Assembly (NCBI GenBank): GCA_007121755.1
Contig: SKJZ01000003.1
Location: 1 to 5,751, forward strand
From: Halorhodospira sp.
GTDB taxonomy: Bacteria; Pseudomonadota; Gammaproteobacteria; Nitrococcales; Halorhodospiraceae
Reading direction: 5' to 3'
DNA length: 5,751 nt
Under the pieces are notes generated by a model. That model searched no databases. It saw only the letters and a program-made list of their open reading frames with translations, and was not told the origin of the DNA. Shown piece by piece: positions 1 through 5,595 of the stretch. The translations under genes were made by a program, and so were the position numbers. The first letter of the stretch is position 1, and each line of letters opens with the position of its first letter.

Positions 1-168
1 CGCTAGCGCGCCGCTCAGACAGCTTGCGCGCTCTCCGCTTCGCGGAGTCCTAATCGGTCTGCGATGCTCGGCGCGTCCGGAGGCCGCCCGGCCGGGAACA
101 CACCCCGACAATACTTTCCGCAAAGTTAGTAACACCGCGCCGGTAAGGCGGCCGACCCGGTGCCACAG
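1..168. other. Non-coding or unresolved left edge
   Basis: I see no convincing gene here. Short open stretches run in from the left edge on the plus strand (one ends at the TAA at 51-53) but their translations match no family I recognise. There is a small perfect hairpin, CTCCGC (33-38) and GCGGAG (42-47) with a 3-base loop; no T-run follows on either strand, so I do not call it a terminator. A 10-bp palindrome CCCGGCCGGG lies at 87-96, and a short dyad ACTTT-CCGC-AAAGT at 113-126. The 105-135 stretch is more AT-rich than its surroundings and could hold regulatory sites, but no promoter can be defined there. Confidence 0.4.
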
Positions 169-197
169 TTGACCCGGACCAGCATCAGGCATATCTT
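169..197 (+). promoter_or_regulatory. Predicted sigma70 promoter of the vapBC operon
   Basis: TTGACC (169-174) matches the -35 consensus at five of six positions. A 17-bp spacer follows, then TATCTT (192-197) as a plausible -10. Transcription would begin near 204, leaving a leader of about 25 bases before the vapB ATG at 231. A GAGG ribosome binding site lies at 220-223, seven bases before that ATG. VapBC complexes commonly repress their own promoter by binding inverted repeats near it; I cannot see a clear long palindrome here, so any operator is undefined. Confidence 0.6.
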
Positions 198-230
198 TTT
201 GGTACTCATCATTGATCCCGAGGCGCCCTG

Positions 231-476
231 ATGAAGACCGCCAAACTTTTCTGGTCCGGACGCTCGCAGGCCGTACGTCTGCCCAAGGACTTCCGTATTG
301 AAGGAAGCGAGGTACGGATCCGCCGCCACGGCACCAGCGTGATCTTGGAACCTGTCGCCCGCGACTGGGCGTGGCTGGATGACTTGGCCGAGGCGTTGGA
401 TGAGGACTTCCAACAGGCCGTCAACGAGCAACCCGTCGCCGAAGATCGCCCGGGACTGGGCCGCCTGTTCAGCTGA
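231..476 (+). CDS. vapB: VapB/VagC-type antitoxin (AbrB/MazE-fold DNA-binding protein)
   Basis: This 81-residue protein is the likely antitoxin of a type II toxin-antitoxin pair. It would bind and block the VapC RNase encoded next and repress its own promoter. The N-terminal half (about residues 3-45) has the SpoVT-AbrB pattern typical of VapB/VagC: a swapped-hairpin sequence with GRSQAVRLPKDFR followed by a basic EVRIRRHG strand. The C-terminal part (about 46-81) is acidic and rich in Asp and Glu (DDLAEALDEDF), as expected for the disordered segment that wraps the toxin. The start is supported by GAGG seven bases upstream and by the motif beginning at residue 2. The stop is seven bases before vapC, so the two form an operon. 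The family call is firm from motif and context; cognate binding is inferred. Confidence 0.88.
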   Translation: MKTAKLFWSGRSQAVRLPKDFRIEGSEVRIRRHGTSVILEPVARDWAWLDDLAEALDEDFQQAVNEQPVAEDRPGLGRLFS

Positions 477-483
477 CCCGCCG

Positions 484-891
484 ATGCGCTACCTGCTCGA
501 CGCCAACGCGGTGATCGCCGCCCTCAACGAACCCGCCGGTCCGCTTTCACGCCGCCTGCATGGTGTGACACCCGCGGATGTGGGAGTGAGCGCCATCGTC
601 ATGCACGAGTTGTACTTCGGCGCCTTCAAGAGCCGGCGATGCGAACACAATCTGGCGCTGGTCGATGCACTGCGCTTCGAAGTACTGCCGCTGGACACGG
701 AGGACGCTCGCCACGCCGGAGAGGTGCGGGCTTGGCTGGCGGCCCGGGGCACGCCCATCGGCGCCTACGACATCCTTATTGCCGGGCAAGCCCGTGCCCG
801 TGGACTGACGCTGATCACACGTAACCTGCGCGAATTCGAGCGTGTATCCGGGCTACACATAGAGAACTGGCAAGACGCGCCGGCGGGGTGA
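484..891 (+). CDS. vapC: VapC-type PIN-domain ribonuclease toxin
   Basis: A 135-residue PIN-domain protein, the usual length for VapC. The family cleaves RNA (often tRNA or rRNA) with Mg2+ held by clustered acidic residues. Visible here are D6 in LLDAN, E42 in MHELYFGAFKS, and D96 in GAYDILIAGQA; the final motif TRNLREFERVSGL supplies E118, with N114 nearby, as in many VapCs of this subgroup. The C-terminal HIENW is also typical. I chose the ATG at 484 because the PIN fold begins at once; an open frame reaches back to an ATG at 379, but that stretch lies inside vapB and has no family resemblance. No strong Shine-Dalgarno is visible, so translation probably depends on coupling to vapB, whose stop is seven bases upstream. 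The gene looks intact. It is followed by a 49-bp gap and the convergent response regulator gene. Confidence 0.9.
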   Translation: MRYLLDANAVIAALNEPAGPLSRRLHGVTPADVGVSAIVMHELYFGAFKSRRCEHNLALVDALRFEVLPLDTEDARHAGEVRAWLAARGTPIGAYDILIAGQARARGLTLITRNLREFERVSGLHIENWQDAPAG

Positions 892-940
892 AGCCGTCCC
901 CAGCTCGCTGCGACAGAGTACCGGCGCCTTCCGCACCCCA

Positions 941-1567
941 TCAAAAGGCGATGACACCGTGGCGGACGGCCAGCAGCGTCAGTTGGGCGACGTTGCCGAC
1001 ATTGAGCTTGTGGAAGATGCGAGTCTGGTGAACACCCACCGTCTTCGGGCTAATATAAAGCAGTTCGGCAATTTCCCCGACACCGCGGCCCTCGGCCAGC
1101 AGGCGAAAAACCTCGAACTCCCGCGGCGTCAACCGCTCCAGCAGATCCCCCACTCCGCCGGGGGCCGACTCCGCCAGCACGGGGTCGATGGCCATCTCCC
1201 CCCGGGCCGCCGCACGCACCGCATTGATCAACGTCGCCGGGGCGGTCTGCTTCGTCAGATAGCCGACGACCCCCGCCTTCAGCGCCCGGGCCAGCATCGC
1301 CGGGTTGTCGTGGATACTGACCACCACGATGCGCGCCCCGTCGTATCGGGTCAGCAGGCGGCGCGCCGTCTCCAGCCCGCTCATCCCCGGCAGCGAGAGG
1401 TCGAGGACGACCACATCCGGCGCCACTTCGCCGTAGAGGCGATACGCCGCCTCACCGTCGTTCGCCTCGGCCACCACTTGCTCACCGGCGGCCTCCAACA
1501 ACCGGCCGAGACCGGCCCGCACCACCGGATGGTCATCCACCAGCATGACCCGAATCCCCTCACCCAT
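941..1567 (-). CDS. LuxR/NarL-family response regulator
   Basis: A 208-residue two-component transcription regulator, probably phosphorylated by the kinase encoded just upstream. The receiver domain (about 5-120) has the acidic pocket D11-D12, phosphoacceptor D56 in VVVLDLSLPGMSG, S84 at the switch position and K106 in GYLTKQ. The C-terminal helix-turn-helix (about 144-205) begins LTPREFEVFRLLAEGRG and has a recognition-helix region ISPKTVGVHQTRIFHKL, the LuxR/FixJ/NarL pattern. The ATG at 1567 is preferred to an upstream ATG at 1612 because it puts the receiver domain at the N-terminus and has AGGAG ten bases upstream, inside the kinase coding end. It overlaps the kinase stop by 8 bp, implying translational coupling. 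Resemblance to UvrY/GacA-type regulators is general only; the target genes cannot be read from this window. Confidence 0.92.
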   Translation of the reverse strand: MGEGIRVMLVDDHPVVRAGLGRLLEAAGEQVVAEANDGEAAYRLYGEVAPDVVVLDLSLPGMSGLETARRLLTRYDGARIVVVSIHDNPAMLARALKAGVVGYLTKQTAPATLINAVRAAARGEMAIDPVLAESAPGGVGDLLERLTPREFEVFRLLAEGRGVGEIAELLYISPKTVGVHQTRIFHKLNVGNVAQLTLLAVRHGVIAF

Positions 1568-2909
1568 GACGGTCCGTCTCCTCCTCCGGCGCGGTGGACG
1601 GCAACAGGGCACGGATTGTGGCGCCGTTCCCCGGCGTGGAGATCACCTCGAACTCTCCACCGAAAGTCAGCGCCCGCTCCCGCATGCCCAACAATCCGAA
1701 TCCAGGATCGGCGGCATGCACGTCCATCCCGCAACCGTTATCCCGCACACGCAGTTCCAGACAGTCTCGATGAGGCGGCGGCACCGGGGGATGGGGGCGC
1801 CCGCTCAGGGTGTCGGTCGCCTGGACGGCGACCGCCAAGCCTCCAGGGACGGATTCACGGCGTCCCTGAACGGGCGCCCCCACCCCCCGATGCCGCCGCC
1901 TCATCGAGACTTTCGCTGCCACTTCCACCTGTGTCGCCCCGGCGTGGCGGGCGATATTGGTCAACGCCTCCTGAACGATCCGCCATGCGGCCAACTCCAC
2001 GTCGCGGTCCAACGGCGGCAACTCGTCGACGGCGATAGCCGCTTCGACCCCAGGGTGGCGCCGCTGCCACTCTCCGATCAACTCCCGCAACGCGGCCGCC
2101 AACCCCAGATCGTCCAGCAGTTCCGGCCGGAGACGGTGCATCATACCGCGCACTACGGTGTAGAAACGGCCCGCCACGCTGTCGATGGCCGCCGCCGAGG
2201 CGGCTATAGTGGCGTCGGCGTCCCGGTTGACCCGGCGGATGCACTCCGCCTCAGCGCGGATGGCGGTAAGGGATTGCCCCAGCTCATCGTGGAGTTCGCG
2301 GGCCAGGTTGGCCCGCTCCTGCTCCTGAACCGCCAGTGCCATACGCGCCAGCCGCCGGTTCTCCTCCGACAACCGGGCACGCTCCTCCTCGGCCCGCCTC
2401 TGGTCGGTTATATCGGTGCCGATGGACTGGAACTCCCGGATCGCACCGTCTTCATCGAAGAGCGCGCGGTCGAGCCACCGCTGCCAGCGAACCGAGCCGT
2501 CGGGCCACTCGGTCGAGAACTCCACTACCGTCACCGGTTGTTCACGGTCGACGGCGGGGTCCGCCACGCCGTCCCGCCCCCCACCAGCGGTGTGAAAGAA
2601 GGCGAAACCGGGCCGATCCAGCAGTGCCTCCCGGGAGAGGCCGAAGTAGCGGCAGTAGGCGTCGTTGACGTAGCTGATGCGGCCGTCGGGACTCCAGCGG
2701 CAGATCATCTCGGGGATCTCTTCGAGAATATTCCGGTAGAACGCCTCTTGGCGGCGCCGGTCGGCCACCTCCACCCAAGCCTGCTCCAACTCCCGGCGCG
2801 CACTCTTCACTTCGGCGGCACCACGCCTTGCCCGGCGAACCGCCGCCACCGCCGCCGCCACCAGGACAGCGTTGAGCAATCCACTGACCGCCAGCAGCCA
2901 CGCCGTCAT
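1560..2909 (-). CDS. PAS-domain sensor histidine kinase (HisKA_3 class) with an in-frame palindromic insertion
   Basis: A 449-residue kinase that should autophosphorylate and pass phosphate to the overlapping response regulator. One N-terminal membrane segment (about 3-24) is followed by basic residues and a coiled stretch (31-55), a PAS domain (about 56-170, ending FQSIGTDITDQR), a second coiled stretch, then the NarX/UhpB-type dimerisation helix ERANLARELHDELGQSL with phosphoacceptor H207. The ATPase domain has an N box QEALTNIARHAGA (N318), G1 box RDNGCGMD (389-396) and G2 box GFGLLGMRER (403-412). Residues 334-382, between N and G1 boxes, are the translation of the 147-bp inverted repeat and are rich in Arg, Gly and Pro; relatives of this family run directly from a strand like VEVAAK into LELRVRDNG. 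I chose the ATG at 2909 because the membrane segment begins there and TGAGG lies just before it, seven bases after the upstream stop; a longer frame to 3050 lies inside the previous gene. All catalytic boxes survive, so the kinase may be active. Confidence 0.9.
   Translation of the reverse strand: MTAWLLAVSGLLNAVLVAAAVAAVRRARRGAAEVKSARRELEQAWVEVADRRRQEAFYRNILEEIPEMICRWSPDGRISYVNDAYCRYFGLSREALLDRPGFAFFHTAGGGRDGVADPAVDREQPVTVVEFSTEWPDGSVRWQRWLDRALFDEDGAIREFQSIGTDITDQRRAEEERARLSEENRRLARMALAVQEQERANLARELHDELGQSLTAIRAEAECIRRVNRDADATIAASAAAIDSVAGRFYTVVRGMMHRLRPELLDDLGLAAALRELIGEWQRRHPGVEAAIAVDELPPLDRDVELAAWRIVQEALTNIARHAGATQVEVAAKVSMRRRHRGVGAPVQGRRESVPGGLAVAVQATDTLSGRPHPPVPPPHRDCLELRVRDNGCGMDVHAADPGFGLLGMRERALTFGGEFEVISTPGNGATIRALLPSTAPEEETDRHG
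1764..1910. repeat. 147-bp palindromic (inverted-repeat) element inside the kinase gene
   Basis: The two ends are reverse complements: 1764-1810 pairs with 1864-1910 over 47 bp with only three mismatches (1784/1890, 1791/1883, 1804/1870). The A at 1763 and T at 1911 would extend it by one more pair. The central part contains two smaller hairpins: GGTCGCC (1815-1821) with GGCGACC (1827-1833), and GGGACG (1846-1851) with CGTCCC (1861-1866). As RNA or cruciform DNA this would be a long stem capped by two short arms. It carries no transposase. Its length is 49 codons exactly and it encodes kinase residues 334-382. On the coding strand the other two frames meet a stop inside the element (one at once, one near its middle), so it is read in the only open one. 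The shape fits a dispersed palindromic repeat or non-autonomous mobile element; membership of a named family needs a search. Confidence 0.85.
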
Positions 2910-2916
2910 CGCCGCC

Positions 2917-5490
2917 TCACTCCCAGTCCAACGTGGCCGACGGCCGGCCGATGAAGTAGCCCTGGGCGTAGTCGATGCCGGCCTCCCGTACCGCCGCCAA
3001 CACCTCGGCATCCTCGACGAACTCGGCGACGGTCTGCACCCCCAGCTCACCGGCCATAGCCGCCAGATGGCGGACGAAGACCCGGTCCCGCTCGTCCCGC
3101 GTCAGGCTGCCGATGAACTGGCCGTCGATCTTCACGTAGTCGATAGGGAAGTGACGCAGGTGGTGGAACGAGGAGAGGCCGGAGCCGAAGTCGTCCACCG
3201 CGAACTGGAAGCCGCGCAGCTTCAGGTCGCGGACGAACCGCTCCAGCAAGGCGATGTTGCGCACCGTCTCCCGCTCCGACAGCTCGAAGACCACCTGTCC
3301 CGGGTCGATCCCGGCGTCGCCGGCGAGCCGCGCCGCGGTGGGCACGAACTCAGAGAGGATCAACGCCTTGGGCGAGAGGTTCACGAAGAGCTTGCCCGGA
3401 AAACCGGCCCGGCGCGCCGCCTCGAAGGCGTGCTCCATGACTTGGTAGTCGATCCGGTGGACGACGCCCATCCGCTCCGCCACCGGGATGAACGAGGCGT
3501 CGGCGCTCTCGCCGCCGCCACCGTCGCGCAGCCGGCTCAACACCTCGAACCCCAGCGGCGTCTCCGCGCCACCGGCGGCGACGATGGGCTGGAAGTGGGG
3601 CACGAAGCGCCGCTCCCGCAGGGCGGCGGTGATGGCCACGTTCTGCTCGCCGACGCCGCGGAAGACCTCGGTCACGTCGTCCTCGCCGGCCAGCAACACC
3701 CGGTCCTTCCCCGCCTCCTTGGCCTGATACATCATGTTGTCGGCGATCAGGAAGAGGTCGCCGGCGCTCTCGGCGTGGTCCGGATAGAGGGCGATCCCCA
3801 CCGTGACCGAGATGTGAACGGTCCGCCCGTCCGGCGCCTCCAGCGCCAGCGCCCCGCACTCCTCCAGCAGCCGCACGGCCGCGGTCCACGCCTGGTTGTC
3901 GGGGGCATCGGTCACCAACACCACGAACTCGTCGCCGCCGTAACGCGCCACCACATCGCCGAGGCGGAAGACCCGCCGCAACAGCCCGGCGAACGCCTGC
4001 AGAAAGCGATCGCCGAAGGCGTGGCCGTAGGTGTCGTTGATGTCCTTGAAGTTGTCGAGGTCGATCACCAGCAGCGCCAGGCGCTCATTCTTGCGCCCGG
4101 CGCGATCCAGTTCGTACTCCAACAACTCCCAGAAGGTGCGCTGGTTATAGAGATCGGTGAGCGGGTCGCGGGTGGCGTAGTACTCCAACTCCTTGGTGTA
4201 CTTGTGAATCGCCCGCACCGAACCGACCACGTTGAGCAGCGTGGAGAGGACGCTCTCCATCACCAGCAGCCGCCCCGGGTCCCGGTCGACCCCCGCCTGG
4301 ACACCGATGCCGACGATGCCGCCGATCATCGGCGTCTCCACGAAGAGGCTCTTGCTCTGCAATTCGATATCGGCCGCATCCAGGGTGGGCAGTTGGCGGT
4401 CGGGGTGGACCACATGGTGGTGGACCTCGAAGGCGGTGGCGTTACCGAAACAGGGGTGGCGCTGCAACACCGCGCGGACGCTGCGCTCCATCCCCTCCAC
4501 CGTGTGGGGGGCGGGGCGGTCGCGCCAGAAGACCTCCAGGTTGAAGACCTCCTCTTCCACCTTGAAGAGGGTGAAGAGGACGTACGCCTCCATCACCTCG
4601 TTGATCTCGGCCAGCAGGTGCTTGATGTACTCGCGCCAGTCGCGCACCACATCGGAGGTGATGATGAAGCGCTGGAGCAGCCGGATCTCGAACTGCAACA
4701 GGTCCTTGTCCACCGCCACGTCGTGGAGGCGATCGGCGAGGCCCCGCACCTCCGTGAGGATCTCATCCAACTCCCCGAACCCGGCGTGGCGCCGGTCCAT
4801 TCTGAAGTGGACCAGGTCGGATACCTTGTTGACCCGCCCCACTTGATCGCGCAACGCCCGCAACGAAGCGCCCAGCCGGAGATGGATGAGCAGGGCCAAC
4901 CCCACCGCGCCGGCCACCATCATCGGCACGATCCACCCCAATGTCACCATGAAATCGGCCCGGGCCCGTTCCAGCTCCGGCCGCAGGTCCATGCGCACGT
5001 CGATGACCCCCAGCGTGTCGCCGGCGGCGGCGTTTTCGTGGCAACGCAAGCACTCCCGGCGCGCCACCAGCGGGAAGAGGTAGCGCACGCCGCCGCTCTC
5101 GTCGATCACCCGCTCCCGGCCGCCGGCCAGCGCCTCCCGTAGCGGGCCGTCGGGGGGTGGCTGCGGGATTGCGCCGAAATGGGCATCGACCGACTCGCCG
5201 CGGTGGATCTGGATTGTGTAGGGGCTGTCCGCGAAGCGGACGCGTAACGCCTCCAGGAACGCTTCCAACTCCTCGCGCCGCCACCGCCGCTCCTTGCGCA
5301 TCAGTTGATACATGGCGTCGAAGGTCTGCCCGGCGATCAGGGCCGAGACGTTACGGGCGTCCTCCCGCACGGAACGGTCGTAGGCGGCCGAGACTACGGC
5401 GTAGGCCCCGGCAAAGATCAACAGCGAACCGGCCAGCGCGGCAAGGAGCAGGAAGGAGCGGATAGTGATGCGTGAACGCGGCTTATCCAT
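2917..5490 (-). CDS. Haem-type periplasmic sensor fused to GAF-like, GGDEF and EAL domains (c-di-GMP cyclase/phosphodiesterase)
   Basis: An 857-residue inner-membrane protein. A basic N-terminus and membrane segment (about 12-34) lead to a periplasmic domain (35-181) with a c-type haem site C147-L-R-C150-H151, followed by GDTLGVIDVRMDL; layout and position match the Tll0287-like (DUF3365) haem sensor family. A second membrane segment (about 182-203) is followed by a HAMP-like linker, then a region of about 155 residues (260-415) that I read as GAF-like with low certainty. The GGDEF domain (about 440-600) is intact: D477, N485, D494, GGDEF at 518-522, and the product-inhibition I-site R509-x-x-D512 five residues earlier. 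The EAL domain (about 615-857) has EVL in place of EAL (E649) plus N704, E736, DDFGSG at 766-771, K787, D789, E823 and Q843, so both making and breaking c-di-GMP look possible. The ATG at 5490 has GGAG four bases upstream and precedes the membrane segment. It is the first gene of the operon with the kinase and regulator. Confidence 0.92.
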   Translation of the reverse strand: MDKPRSRITIRSFLLLAALAGSLLIFAGAYAVVSAAYDRSVREDARNVSALIAGQTFDAMYQLMRKERRWRREELEAFLEALRVRFADSPYTIQIHRGESVDAHFGAIPQPPPDGPLREALAGGRERVIDESGGVRYLFPLVARRECLRCHENAAAGDTLGVIDVRMDLRPELERARADFMVTLGWIVPMMVAGAVGLALLIHLRLGASLRALRDQVGRVNKVSDLVHFRMDRRHAGFGELDEILTEVRGLADRLHDVAVDKDLLQFEIRLLQRFIITSDVVRDWREYIKHLLAEINEVMEAYVLFTLFKVEEEVFNLEVFWRDRPAPHTVEGMERSVRAVLQRHPCFGNATAFEVHHHVVHPDRQLPTLDAADIELQSKSLFVETPMIGGIVGIGVQAGVDRDPGRLLVMESVLSTLLNVVGSVRAIHKYTKELEYYATRDPLTDLYNQRTFWELLEYELDRAGRKNERLALLVIDLDNFKDINDTYGHAFGDRFLQAFAGLLRRVFRLGDVVARYGGDEFVVLVTDAPDNQAWTAAVRLLEECGALALEAPDGRTVHISVTVGIALYPDHAESAGDLFLIADNMMYQAKEAGKDRVLLAGEDDVTEVFRGVGEQNVAITAALRERRFVPHFQPIVAAGGAETPLGFEVLSRLRDGGGGESADASFIPVAERMGVVHRIDYQVMEHAFEAARRAGFPGKLFVNLSPKALILSEFVPTAARLAGDAGIDPGQVVFELSERETVRNIALLERFVRDLKLRGFQFAVDDFGSGLSSFHHLRHFPIDYVKIDGQFIGSLTRDERDRVFVRHLAAMAGELGVQTVAEFVEDAEVLAAVREAGIDYAQGYFIGRPSATLDWE

Positions 5491-5536
5491 GGATCTCCGA
5501 CAATCTACCCACTCGCCCGGCCGCGCGCTATCCGGG

Positions 5537-5552
5537 CCTTATATAGATAAGG
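5537..5552. promoter_or_regulatory. AT-rich dyad upstream of the signalling operon
   Basis: CCTTAT (5537-5542) and ATAAGG (5547-5552) form a perfect 6-bp inverted repeat around a 4-base spacer, in the 105-bp gap between the ferredoxin stop and the GGDEF-EAL start at 5490. It is a strikingly AT-rich island in GC-rich DNA. On the minus strand it contains TATATA (5545-5540) and the overlapping TATCTA, either of which could serve as a -10, but I find no good -35 at the proper distance. It may be a promoter core, an activator or repressor site, or both. The leader to the start codon would be about 40-45 bases. Confidence 0.4.
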
Positions 5553-5595
5553 ATGGTTCTTACACCGGGGTGACTGGATGGGTCCGCACGCTTTG

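Noticed and set aside
33..47. CTCCGC-TTC-GCGGAG hairpin as a transcription terminator
   Set aside because: No T-run follows on either strand and no gene end is identifiable next to it.
379..483. An N-terminal extension of VapC beginning at an ATG at 379
   Set aside because: The extra 35 residues overlap vapB in another frame and resemble nothing; the PIN fold begins exactly at the ATG at 484.
484..891. VapC as a degenerate toxin lacking its fourth acidic residue
   Set aside because: Many VapCs of this subgroup have TxN..EF at the site; E118 can serve, and D6, E42 and D96 are all present, so the toxin looks intact.
1568..1612. A 15-residue N-terminal extension of the response regulator
   Set aside because: It is an Arg/Pro-rich translation of the kinase's end. 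The ATG at 1567 has a good AGGAG upstream and places the receiver domain at the N-terminus.
1759..1910. AGAC at 1759-1762 and 1907-1910 as a target-site duplication flanking the palindromic element
   Set aside because: Four bases are too few to trust, and the second copy is also part of the repeat arm. The exact insertion footprint cannot be fixed without an uninterrupted orthologue.
2910..3050. A 47-residue N-terminal extension of the kinase
   Set aside because: It lies within the EAL coding end, is low-complexity (Ser/Arg/Pro) and would put an implausible leader before the membrane segment; the ATG at 2909 follows TGAGG at normal spacing.
2872..5142. A very long open frame on the plus strand, opposite the GGDEF-EAL gene (and a similar one at 1545-2954 opposite the kinase)
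   Set aside because: The translations are His-, Gln-, Arg- and Pro-rich with no family pattern. They mirror real minus-strand genes with clear domains and catalytic motifs, and arise because stop codons are rare in antisense frames of GC-rich genes.
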